Shown here: positions 8,173 through 14,163 of the stretch, piece by piece
Layout: the number at the start of each line of letters is the position of its first letter
How positions within the stretch are numbered: the first letter of the stretch is position 1
Assembly (NCBI RefSeq): GCF_938028185.1
Contig: NZ_CALJAH010000115.1
Coordinates: 1-16,645 of the forward strand
Length of the DNA: 16,645 nt
DNA from: an uncultured Cardiobacterium sp.
GTDB taxonomy: Bacteria; Pseudomonadota; Gammaproteobacteria; Cardiobacteriales; Cardiobacteriaceae
Direction: 5' to 3'
The notes under the pieces: model-generated
What the model was told of the DNA's origin: nothing
What the model saw: the letters and a program-made list of their open reading frames with translations, nothing else
The model's database searches: none
Program-made: the position numbers and the translations under genes

Positions 8173-9204
8173 ATGCAAACCCTCACCATCCCCACCCCGG
8201 ATGACCTGCACATTCACCTGCGCGACGGCGCTGCCCTTGCCCGCACCGTCCCCGACGCCGCCGCCCAGTGCGCGCGTGCGCTCATCATGCCCAACCTCAC
8301 CCCGGCGGTGGACAGCATCGACGCCGTCACCGCCTACCGCGAACGCATCACCGCCCACATCCCGGCGGGCAAAACCTTCACCCCGCTGATGAGCCTCTAT
8401 CTCAGCGACAGCCTCACCCCGGAAACCGTACTCGCGGCGAAAGCGGCGGGCGTGGTTGCCATCAAATGGTATCCGAAAGGGGCGACCACCAACTCCGCCC
8501 AGGGCGTCGCCGACCCGCAAAAACTTGACCCGATACTGGAAGCGATGCAACAGGCGGGACTGCTGCTGCTCATCCACGGCGAAGTGACCACCGACGGCGT
8601 GGACATCTTCGACCGCGAAGCCACCTTCATCGACAGCACGCTGGAGCCGCTGCGCCGCCGCTTCCCGCGCCTGCGCATCGTCCTTGAGCACATCACCACC
8701 GCACACGCCGTCGCCTACATCCAAAGCCAGCGCGACAACCTCGCCGCCACCATCACCGCGCACCACCTGCTCTACAACCGCAACGCGCTGCTCGTCGGCG
8801 GCCTCAAACCGCATTTTTACTGCCTGCCCATCCTCAAAACCGAAGCCGACCGCCGCGCGCTGCTTGCCGCCGTCGCCAGCGGCGATGCGCGCTACTTCAT
8901 GGGCACCGACAGCGCGCCGCACCCGCGCCACGCCAAAGAAAACGCCTGCGGCTGCGCGGGCTGCTACACCGGGCACGCCACCCTGCCGTTCTACGCCGCC
9001 GCCTTCGAACAGGCAAACGCACTCGACAAACTCGCCGCTTTCGCCGCCCGCCACGGCGCGGATTACTACGGACTGCCCTACAACGCGGGCGAAATCACGC
9101 TGGAGCGGCGCGAACAAACCTTCCCGGCGAGCCTGCCCTATGGCGAGAGTGAACTCGTCCCCTTCCTTGCCGGCGAAACCTGGCCGTGGCGGATTGCCCA
9201 ATAA
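8173..9204 (+). CDS. pyrC: Dihydroorotase, class II (PyrC)
   Basis: This enzyme interconverts N-carbamoyl-L-aspartate and L-dihydroorotate, the third step of de novo pyrimidine synthesis, in the cytoplasm. The 343 residues compare with 348 in E. coli PyrC. The binuclear zinc site is complete: His13 and His15 in DLHIHLRDG, Lys98 (to be carboxylated) in AIKWYPKGATTNS, His135 in LIHGEV, His173 in LEHITT and Asp246 in GTDSAPH. The N-terminal start MQTLTI is typical. AGGA lies 6 nt before the ATG. The gene begins 10 nt after the Sel1 stop and is followed by a strong terminator, so it is likely the last gene of the MFS-sel1-pyrC unit. No attenuator or separate pyrC promoter is visible. Confidence 0.97.
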   Translation: MQTLTIPTPDDLHIHLRDGAALARTVPDAAAQCARALIMPNLTPAVDSIDAVTAYRERITAHIPAGKTFTPLMSLYLSDSLTPETVLAAKAAGVVAIKWYPKGATTNSAQGVADPQKLDPILEAMQQAGLLLLIHGEVTTDGVDIFDREATFIDSTLEPLRRRFPRLRIVLEHITTAHAVAYIQSQRDNLAATITAHHLLYNRNALLVGGLKPHFYCLPILKTEADRRALLAAVASGDARYFMGTDSAPHPRHAKENACGCAGCYTGHATLPFYAAAFEQANALDKLAAFAARHGADYYGLPYNAGEITLERREQTFPASLPYGESELVPFLAGETWPWRIAQ

Positions 9205-9220
9205 CTGCCGCCAAAAAGAA

Positions 9221-9245
9221 AAGCCGTCCTGCGGGACGGCTTTTT
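9221..9245. terminator. Bidirectional intrinsic terminator between pyrC and the MdtH-like gene
   Basis: Stem AAGCCGTCC / GGACGGCTT with a TGCG loop (9221-9242) is followed by T on the plus side to 9245. On the minus strand the same hairpin is followed by TTTTCTTTTT. It sits between two convergent genes, 16 nt after the pyrC stop and 13 nt beyond the exporter stop, and serves both. Confidence 0.9.
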
Positions 9246-9258
9246 CATGGCAAACGAA

Positions 9259-10491
9259 TTACTGCGTCACCGTCTGCGGATAGCGGCGGAAAAACCGCGC
9301 CAATTGCCAGGCGGTGCAAATACCGACAGCGGCGAAAACCATCCACGGCAACAGCGGCCAATGAAGCGCCTTGCCCAAATCATAAAGCCAGCCGCCGAAA
9401 AAGTTGCCGAGACCGCCGCCCACGCCAATGCTCAGCGCACTAAAACCGACATAAAGCCCCAGGGCGCGCGGATGCGCCAAATGCGCCACCAAAATATCAA
9501 TCATCGGGCGACTGACCAGATAGCCGACGGTATATCCGCCAATCCATAACAGGAAAATGGCGAAATGGACGGACGTTCCCAAAAAGAAAGTGCCACAGGT
9601 CATGATTAAAGTTCCGGTAATCAATAATTGATGACTGCGAAAATGGCGCTGTAAGCGGCGTACCAGAAAATATTGCAGCAATAGCGTCAGCAGCGAACTG
9701 AAGGTATAAAACCAGCCCGCACTCGCCTTGCTCCCGGTCAAAGATTCCGCCAATAACGGAAAGCTGATATTGACCTGCATCACCACAAACCAATAACCGC
9801 ACATAATCGCGACAAAACGCAAATAAACCCGGTCGCGCAACAATTGTCGCAAATAGCCCATGCCGCCGCCTTTCTCCTCCGCCGGTGGCTTGATATTGGG
9901 GAAAAAGCGGACGGCGACAAAGACATTGGTCAAAAAACACGAACCGGCGGCAATGCCAACCGCGCTGAAATCAATCAATAACAGGGCAATCGCCAGCATC
10001 GGGCCAATGGTCGCCGCCAGACTGGTCAAATAATTGGCGAGCAAATAAAACTCGCGTCGCTCTTCCGGTTGTGTCATCGCCACCGTCGCCGCCTGAAACG
10101 GGGCATCAAACAGCGCGCCGCCCAATCCGGTCAGTAATAGCGCGACAAAAAATACCGGCATCGACACCGCATAGCCGAGCATAAAAAAACCGACAGCGCG
10201 GATAATCAGCCCGGTGCAAAGTACCGGCTTCAAGCCGTAGCGGTCGGCAAGCATCCCGCCAATAAAAGCCAGCCCCTGCTGGCTGATTTGGCGAATGGCG
10301 AGCGCCATGCCGACGATTGCCGCCGACATCCCGACATCGGCGACAAAATGTACCGATACCAGCGGAATGAGCAGGGTAAAGCCGGTGGTGGTAATGGCCT
10401 GATAAATCAGCAGGGCAAAAAGCTGTGGCCGGTCGCGATAGCGCAGCAAATCGCGTAGCGGGGAAAAGAGGGCGGCAAAACGGGCATTCAT
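9259..10491 (-). CDS. mdtH: MFS exporter of the DHA1 type, MdtH-like
   Basis: This 410-residue, 12-helix inner-membrane transporter resembles E. coli MdtH (402 aa) along its length: an RQISQQGLAFIGG segment (compare RQFIQQGLGIFGG), the motif A sequence ADRYGLKP (82-89), GLGGALFDAPFQA, and a C-terminal GGWLYDLGKALHWPLLPWM close to the MdtH ending. MdtH is a proton-driven drug exporter; the substrate here is unknown. The frame extends 45 codons upstream, but the start at 10491 (MNARFAALF) is preferred because a TATAAT box lies just upstream and the earlier codons cross both divergent promoters. There is no evident Shine-Dalgarno. The gene is AT-richer than pyrC (26 of 60 bases G/C in 9601-9660). 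Confidence 0.85.
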   Translation of the reverse strand: MNARFAALFSPLRDLLRYRDRPQLFALLIYQAITTTGFTLLIPLVSVHFVADVGMSAAIVGMALAIRQISQQGLAFIGGMLADRYGLKPVLCTGLIIRAVGFFMLGYAVSMPVFFVALLLTGLGGALFDAPFQAATVAMTQPEERREFYLLANYLTSLAATIGPMLAIALLLIDFSAVGIAAGSCFLTNVFVAVRFFPNIKPPAEEKGGGMGYLRQLLRDRVYLRFVAIMCGYWFVVMQVNISFPLLAESLTGSKASAGWFYTFSSLLTLLLQYFLVRRLQRHFRSHQLLITGTLIMTCGTFFLGTSVHFAIFLLWIGGYTVGYLVSRPMIDILVAHLAHPRALGLYVGFSALSIGVGGGLGNFFGGWLYDLGKALHWPLLPWMVFAAVGICTAWQLARFFRRYPQTVTQ

Positions 10492-10518
10492 GGCGGGGCA
10501 AAAGACAAGGAAAACGGT

Positions 10519-10524
10519 ATTATA
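10519..10524 (-). promoter_or_regulatory. Perfect -10 box (TATAAT) for the MdtH-like gene
   Basis: Read on the minus strand this is TATAAT exactly. Expected transcription start is near 10512, about 20 nt before ATG 10491. No good -35 is visible at 16-18 nt (CGCCGC). Confidence 0.5.
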
Positions 10525-10562
10525 GCGGATGCAGGCAGGTGGCGGCGTCCCTGCTACTTTTG

Positions 10563-10568
10563 TACAAT
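10563..10568 (+). promoter_or_regulatory. -10 box (TACAAT) for the DUF4282 gene
   Basis: TACAAT differs from consensus at one base. The expected leader is about 65 nt to ATG 10638. The -35 position (TGGCGG) is poor. It is divergent from the exporter promoter, about 40 nt away, so the two could share a regulator. Confidence 0.35.
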
Positions 10569-10637
10569 ACCTGCCGCCCGCCACCCCCGGAAGGGAATAA
10601 AAGCGGGCGCATTTCTTTTCATCCACCGGAGCAACTG

Positions 10638-10940
10638 ATGCTGAAATCTTTTTTGAACTTTGACCAATTTATCACCCCGCGCGTAATTACCGTCCTTTAC
10701 TGGATACAAATCGTGGGCGTCGTTATTATCGCCTTTTCCGTAATGTTTTCCGGTATCGGTGGTGGCATTTATTACACCGGAAATGGTGGTTTCTACCGTT
10801 CCAGCTTTACCTTCAGCAGTTTTCTGGCAGGCATTTTTATTTTTGTCGTCGGTGTGTTGATGGTACGGGTCATGAACGAGTTAATCATCGTCCTCTTCCG
10901 CATTCAGGAACATCTGAAAGCCATCCGCGAGGAAAAATAA
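10638..10940 (+). CDS. Small DUF4282 family membrane protein
   Basis: This 100-residue protein starts MLKSFLNFDQFITPRVI and ends with a conserved-looking VMNELIIVLFRIQEHL segment, the pattern I associate with DUF4282, a family of unknown function. Two hydrophobic helices are visible (about 15-38 and 60-82), separated by a Gly/Tyr-rich loop; the C-terminus is charged and amphipathic and probably cytoplasmic. GGAG lies 6 nt upstream of the ATG, which fixes the start; the longer upstream frame crosses the promoters. It is monocistronic, with its own -10 box and a terminator 15 nt after its stop. Confidence 0.8.
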   Translation: MLKSFLNFDQFITPRVITVLYWIQIVGVVIIAFSVMFSGIGGGIYYTGNGGFYRSSFTFSSFLAGIFIFVVGVLMVRVMNELIIVLFRIQEHLKAIREEK

Positions 10941-10954
10941 GCGACAGCGGCCAT

Positions 10955-10985
10955 AAAAAAGCCTGCCATGACGGCAGGCTTTTTT
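10955..10985. terminator. Bidirectional intrinsic terminator between DUF4282 and lipoprotein genes
   Basis: A6-GCCTGCC-ATGAC-GGCAGGC-T6 is a symmetric hairpin with an A-run on one side and a T-run on the other. It lies between the convergent stops at 10940 and 10999 and works in both directions. Confidence 0.92.
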
Positions 10986-10998
10986 GTCGGTGCGATAA

Positions 10999-11340
10999 TT
11001 ACTCGTCGTAAGAACCGCCATAGGCGCAATTGCAGTCTTTATCCTTGTCCTTGTTGTCATTGCCTTTGTTGTCATTGCCCTTGTCATTCGGCGTGTTGTC
11101 ATTACTTTTGTTATTGTTGCCGTTGTCATTCGGCGTATTGTCATTACCCTTGTTGTTATTGTTGTTGCCGTTGTCATTCGGACTGCTGGTGCCAGTGGTA
11201 TCCGCACCCGTTTTGCAAATGTTGTGGAATGTGCCTTCTTGATAGCAAAAATCGCGTTGCTTTCTCGCACCATCGCCCGTGCTGCAAGCGGCGAGGGATG
11301 CCAGAATGATGGCGGAAAGAATCAGTTTGGTGCCTTTCAT
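10999..11340 (-). CDS. Small lipoprotein with Asn/Asp/Gly/Lys repeat linker
   Basis: This 113-residue protein has a lipoprotein signal: MKGTKLILSAIILASLAAC, with lipobox LAAC and the acylated Cys at 19. Ser at +2 favours outer-membrane sorting by the enterobacterial rule. The mature part has a short segment with Cys32 and Cys42, then a low-complexity linker (about 54-102) made of imperfect units such as TPNDNGNNNKSND, and ends DCNCAYGGSYDE with Cys103 and Cys105. The linker is surely unstructured; four non-lipidated Cys could form disulfides in the periplasm. I recognise no family. AGAGGT lies 8 nt before the ATG, an extended -10 is upstream, and a shared terminator follows. Codon content is AT-richer than the surrounding chromosome. 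Confidence 0.8.
   Translation of the reverse strand: MKGTKLILSAIILASLAACSTGDGARKQRDFCYQEGTFHNICKTGADTTGTSSPNDNGNNNNNKGNDNTPNDNGNNNKSNDNTPNDKGNDNKGNDNKDKDKDCNCAYGGSYDE
11085..11182. repeat. Imperfect tandem repeat inside the lipoprotein gene
   Basis: Two adjacent copies, both beginning CATTCGGCGT and ending GCCGTTGT: 11085-11126 (42 nt) and 11127-11174 (48 nt), then the start of a third at 11175 (CATTCGGA). The copies differ by 6 nt plus substitutions, so the coding frame of the minus-strand lipoprotein is kept. The units encode about 14 and 16 residues of the Asn-rich linker. Confidence 0.85.
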
Positions 11341-11389
11341 GTGTATTTACCTCTAATTAAAGCCTGATTTGATGCGTAATCGCGGGGCA

Positions 11390-11398
11390 ATCATAGCA
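11390..11398 (-). promoter_or_regulatory. Extended -10 promoter for the lipoprotein gene
   Basis: On the minus strand this reads TGCTATGAT: TGN plus TATGAT, one mismatch from consensus. Expected start near 11383 gives a leader of about 43 nt before ATG 11340. The -35 position is weak. Confidence 0.5.
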
Positions 11399-11621
11399 GA
11401 TTGCCGGGGATTTCGTAGTCGTTGCCACGCCGAAGCGGGCGTAATGGCGGGCTTGGGGCGGTTTGTCGAGCCGATGCCACCTCCCCGGCGAAGCGGGAGA
11501 GGGGATGAAAAACCGCGTAGCGACCGCCTCGCAAACGCATGGCAATCTCCCCTTGCGGGGGCAGCGGCGGGCAGGCGGGGCGGGTATTGCAAAATGGTCA
11601 TGCCGGGCGCCGCTGCGCTCT
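11399..11621. other. Non-coding gap between ydfG and the lipoprotein gene
   Basis: No credible gene on either strand. The central part holds C/G-run motifs that can fold (CTCCCC near 11481 with GAGGGG near 11499; CCCC-TTGC-GGGG at 11549-11560). The latter, read on the minus strand, lies about 60 nt downstream of the ydfG stop but has no U-tract, so it is not a canonical terminator. Such C-rich/G-rich hairpin pairs are common in dispersed intergenic repeats, but one copy cannot show that. Confidence 0.4.
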
Positions 11622-12371
11622 TCAGCTTTTCTTTTTCACTGCCAGCCCGGCGGAGGCTTGCGCGACCGGCATCATTTCGATGCGGTTGATGTTGACGTGT
11701 GCCGGGCGTTCGGCAATCCACAGCACGGTTTCGGCGATGTCTTCCGGCGTCAGGTAATCAACGTTTTCGTATAGCGCGGCGGCTTTGGCGTTATCGCCGT
11801 GGTAGCGGATGTTGGAGAATTCGGTGTCGCCGCAGAGGCCGGGCTCGACGTTGGAGACGCGCACATTGGTGCCCAGCAGATCGGCGCGCAGGTTGAGGCT
11901 GAATTGTTTGACGAAGGCCTTGGTCGCGCCGTAGATGTTGCCGCCCGCGTAGGGGTAGCTGCCTGCGGTGGAGCCGAGGTTGATGATGTGGCCGCGGTTG
12001 CGCGCGATCATGCCGCGCAAGACGGCGTAGGTGACGGTGACGAGGCCTTCGATGTTGGTGGCAATCATTTGTTTCCAGTCGGCGAGGTCGCAGGCGGGGA
12101 AGGGCGCGGCGCCGAGAGCGAGACCGGCGTTGTTCACCAGCAGGTCGATGGCTTGCCATTCGGGCGGAAGATTGGCGAGGGCGGCAAGGGTCGCGACTTC
12201 GTCGCTAATGTCAAAGGCGAGCGGCAGGCAGGCGTCGCCGAGTTGGGCGTGCAGCGCTTGCAGGCGCTCGGCGCGGCGGCCGGTAGCGATGACTTTATGC
12301 CCGCGGGCGATGAGCAGGCGGGTGATGGCGGTGCCGAATCCGGCGGTTGCGCCGGTAACGAGGGCGATCAT
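11622..12371 (-). CDS. ydfG: YdfG-type short-chain dehydrogenase (NADP-dependent 3-hydroxy acid / L-allo-threonine dehydrogenase)
   Basis: This 249-residue SDR resembles E. coli YdfG (248 aa) throughout, including the ending VNINRIEMMPVAQASAGL (compare VNINTLEMMPVTQSYAGL). YdfG oxidises L-allo-threonine and L-serine and reduces malonic semialdehyde, using NADP. Seen here: cofactor loop TGATAGFG (6-13), Arg32 and Arg33 after the second strand (fits NADP preference), NNAG (80-83), Asn106, and catalytic Ser134, Tyr147 and Lys151. The E. coli EPGLVGGTEFSN reads EPGLCGDTEFSN here. AGGAGC lies about 5 nt upstream of ATG 12371, inside the end of birA, and the ATG overlaps the birA stop (ATGA), so the two are translationally coupled. 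Confidence 0.93.
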   Translation of the reverse strand: MIALVTGATAGFGTAITRLLIARGHKVIATGRRAERLQALHAQLGDACLPLAFDISDEVATLAALANLPPEWQAIDLLVNNAGLALGAAPFPACDLADWKQMIATNIEGLVTVTYAVLRGMIARNRGHIINLGSTAGSYPYAGGNIYGATKAFVKQFSLNLRADLLGTNVRVSNVEPGLCGDTEFSNIRYHGDNAKAAALYENVDYLTPEDIAETVLWIAERPAHVNINRIEMMPVAQASAGLAVKKKS

Positions 12372-13315
12372 GGTTGCTCCTGTTGTTGGGGGGATGAAGG
12401 GGTTTGTGGGCGCAGGCGGGTCTCGCCTTCGCTGTAAACGCGGATGCCGTCGGTGCTTTCGAGCAGCAGCCGTCCCTGGTCGTCAATGCCGCGGTTGATG
12501 CCGCAAATGGTGTCGCAGGCGCGGTGCAGGCTGACGGCGCAGTCGGCGTAGGTATCGAGTGCGCGCCAGCGGGCGGGCAGGGCAGGGCGGTCAGCGGGAT
12601 GGCGGGCAAAGGCGTCGCGCCAGGCGTTGATGAGTGCGGCGGTGAGCGGGTTGCGGGCGATGGTGCCGCATTCGCCCAGGCTGGCGGTGGGCTGGTCGAG
12701 GCCGGGCAGCGGCAACAGGTTGATGCCGATTCCGGCGATGATGTCCACGCCGTGCGCGTGATGGCTGGCTTCGACGAGGATGCCGCCCAGTTTGCGCTGG
12801 TGCAGGTAGAGGTCGTTCGGCCATTTGAGTTGTATCGGGTAGCCCGCGGCGCGCAGGGTGCTGGCGGCAGCGATGCCGAGGGCGATGCTGAGCGCGGTGG
12901 CCGCCTGCGGGTCGGGGTAGTGCCAGCTCATGCTGAGGATGATTTGTCCGGCGAAGGGCGATTGCCACGCGCGGCCACGGCGGCCACGCCCGGCGCTCTG
13001 GTATTCGGCGAGGATGGCGTCGCCGTTTGCGCGCGCGGTCTCCCGCATCAGCGCGTTGTTGGTGGAGTCGGTGACGGTCAGCACCTGCACGGCGGCGGCG
13101 GGGCATTCGCGTTGTAACCAGGCCGCGTCCAGCAGCGCAAGCGCGGGGCGCATTTGCCAGCCGTCGGCGGTCTCCAGCAGCGGCACGGTGCCGCTTTGTT
13201 GCAGGGCGGCGAGTTGGGCGCGGGTTTCCGCTTCGCTGCGCTTGAGGTGGCGGGCGAGGGCGGCCAGCGGCCAGGGGCGCAGGTCGGCGAGGGTGTGCAG
13301 CAGGGTTTCGGACAT
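12368..13315 (-). CDS. birA: BirA, biotin-[acetyl-CoA-carboxylase] ligase and biotin repressor
   Basis: BirA makes biotinyl-5'-AMP and transfers biotin to the AccB lysine; with an N-terminal winged helix it also represses biotin synthesis genes. The 315 residues compare with 321 in E. coli. Residues 1-62 form the wHTH domain (LAALARHLKRSEAETRAQL), so this should be the bifunctional type. The ligase core has TDSTN (82-86), the GRGRRGR ligand loop (109-115), KWPND (164-168), Lys175 in KLGGILVE and GIGINL (195-200). A C-terminal SH3-like domain covers about 268-312 (DDQGRLLLE...GIRVYSGE-like). ATG 13315 has GGAG 5 nt upstream; the frame extends 26 codons further but without support. A possible -10 (TATCCT, 13349-13344) lies about 30 nt upstream. 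No biotin biosynthesis genes are in the window. Confidence 0.94.
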   Translation of the reverse strand: MSETLLHTLADLRPWPLAALARHLKRSEAETRAQLAALQQSGTVPLLETADGWQMRPALALLDAAWLQRECPAAAVQVLTVTDSTNNALMRETARANGDAILAEYQSAGRGRRGRAWQSPFAGQIILSMSWHYPDPQAATALSIALGIAAASTLRAAGYPIQLKWPNDLYLHQRKLGGILVEASHHAHGVDIIAGIGINLLPLPGLDQPTASLGECGTIARNPLTAALINAWRDAFARHPADRPALPARWRALDTYADCAVSLHRACDTICGINRGIDDQGRLLLESTDGIRVYSEGETRLRPQTPSSPQQQEQP

Positions 13316-13398
13316 GGCGGCTCCGCGGTTGGGGTTGGCGGGCAGGATACTGCGAATGCTGCCGCGATGCCATGCGGCGCGGGCGAGGTGCAAGGAAA

Positions 13399-13426
13399 AG
13401 GGCTGCTCATGCAGCCCTGGTTTTTT
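13399..13426. terminator. Hairpin terminator between yafQ-like toxin and birA
   Basis: AGGGCTGC-TCAT-GCAGCCCT (13399-13418) is a perfect 8-bp stem with a 4-nt loop, then GG and six T on the plus strand (13421-13426). On the minus strand the stem is followed by a short T-run (TTTCC). It lies 15-45 nt beyond the toxin stop, so it probably ends the toxin-antitoxin transcript and separates it from birA, although the better U-tract is on the plus strand, where no gene precedes it. Confidence 0.65.
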
Positions 13427-13441
13427 ATGGCATTTGAGGTT

Positions 13442-13723
13442 TCAGCCAAACAGCTCTGAATGCGAGCCGAGGCGGACGAGCTGGATGAAATCTTCACCGC
13501 TTTCGTATATCAGCAGCAAATCCGGCTTGATATGGCATTCGCGAAAGCCCGACCATTCGCCGCTCAAGGCGTGATCCCGGTATTTTGGGGGAATTTCGTG
13601 GTCGTTGATCAGGTAATAGATAACGGTCGCCCAATCCGGAGTAATCAATTCGCTCCATTGTTTTTTGACATCCCGCCGGAATTGGGTGGTCGGATATAGC
13701 GCTCTTGGCTTCATTCTTGCCAT
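13442..13723 (-). CDS. yafQ: YafQ-type mRNA interferase toxin
   Basis: This toxin of the RelE/YafQ superfamily has 93 residues against 92 in E. coli YafQ, a ribosome-dependent endoribonuclease that cuts mRNA in the A site. The C-terminal half matches YafQ closely: YRDHALSGEWSGFRECHIKPD and a final LGSHSELFG. The residues known to matter in YafQ (His50, Asp61, His63, Asp67, His87, Phe91) correspond to His51, Glu62, His64, Asp68, His88 and Phe92; only Asp61 changes, to Glu. So the toxin should be active. Two starts are possible: ATG 13723, which overlaps the antitoxin gene by 13 nt and has GGAAGA 8 nt upstream, or ATG 13714, which overlaps the antitoxin stop as ATGA and would give 90 residues. 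Either way the genes are coupled. Confidence 0.9.
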   Translation of the reverse strand: MARMKPRALYPTTQFRRDVKKQWSELITPDWATVIYYLINDHEIPPKYRDHALSGEWSGFRECHIKPDLLLIYESGEDFIQLVRLGSHSELFG

Positions 13724-14013
13724 GTCTGAATGTCTTCCATCATTTCATCAAGATTGCGATAAGCCTTGCCCAGTGTGCCGTTTTTGCGGTTTTCGATGGC
13801 TTCCAGCATCGCCTGACGGGTGACGGCATTGGGGATATGTTCCTCGCGTCCGGCATGGTGGTTGAACGTCAGCGGGATGGACTGGGTATCGGCGACCTGG
13901 TTCAGAAACAGTTTAATCGCCTGCGACGGCGCCAGTCCGTAGCGTTCAAACACGGCGAAGGCGCGGTCGCGCAATTCCTGCTCAATGCGGATGTTGTAGT
14001 TGGTTGTGGCCAT
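13711..14013 (-). CDS. dinJ: RelB/DinJ-type antitoxin
   Basis: This 100-residue antitoxin precedes and overlaps the YafQ-type toxin gene. The N-terminal ribbon-helix-helix (about 1-50: NYNIRIEQELRDRAFAVF, then GLAPSQAIKLFLNQV) dimerises and binds the operator; the charged C-terminal part (about 55-100) should wrap the toxin, as in DinJ-YafQ. Such antitoxins are Lon/Clp-labile and the complex represses its own promoter. AGGAG (14025-14021) lies 7 nt upstream of the ATG and a well-formed promoter is 30-60 nt upstream. I see no LexA box (CTG-N10-CAG), unlike E. coli dinJ, and no obvious perfect palindrome as operator. Confidence 0.92.
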   Translation of the reverse strand: MATTNYNIRIEQELRDRAFAVFERYGLAPSQAIKLFLNQVADTQSIPLTFNHHAGREEHIPNAVTRQAMLEAIENRKNGTLGKAYRNLDEMMEDIQTWQE

Positions 14014-14044
14014 GGTGTTGCTCCTTTATCTGAATTGTGCTGCG

Positions 14045-14073
14045 AATGTACTGCTTTTGTCACGGTCTGGCAA
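14045..14073 (-). promoter_or_regulatory. Sigma70-like promoter for the toxin-antitoxin pair
   Basis: On the minus strand: TTGCCA (14073-14068), a 17-nt spacer, and TACATT (14050-14045). Both hexamers are close to consensus. The start near 14038 gives a leader of about 25 nt to ATG 14013. Confidence 0.6.
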
Positions 14074-14128
14074 GGCGGGCGGCCGTCGCCGCGGAGGCAG
14101 TGCCCGCATGGCGCAATGGTAATGCCGC

Positions 14129-14134
14129 TATAAT
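14129..14134 (+). promoter_or_regulatory. Perfect -10 box (TATAAT) for the purine permease gene
   Basis: TATAAT on the plus strand predicts a start near 14141 and a leader of about 23 nt to ATG 14164. No clear -35. The leader is too short to hold a purine riboswitch. Confidence 0.55.
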
Positions 14135-14163
14135 ATGCACCCCCTTCTTTTCAGGATTTTCCC

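Noticed and set aside
8137..9201. A 354-codon minus-strand frame opposite pyrC
   Set aside because: Gly/Val/Arg-rich shadow of pyrC, whose zinc-site residues are all present on the plus strand.
11085..11182. CRISPR-like array
   Set aside because: The repeats are adjacent, imperfect, without unique spacers, and lie inside a coding frame that they keep open.
11799..13117. Plus-strand frames opposite ydfG and birA
   Set aside because: No motifs; both minus-strand genes are firmly identified.
14030..14075. LexA (SOS) box in the toxin-antitoxin promoter
   Set aside because: I checked the CTG triplets in this stretch; none is followed by CAG after 10 bases.
14141..14163. Purine riboswitch before the permease
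   Set aside because: The leader predicted from the TATAAT box is about 23 nt, too short for an aptamer, and no three-way-junction pattern is seen upstream.
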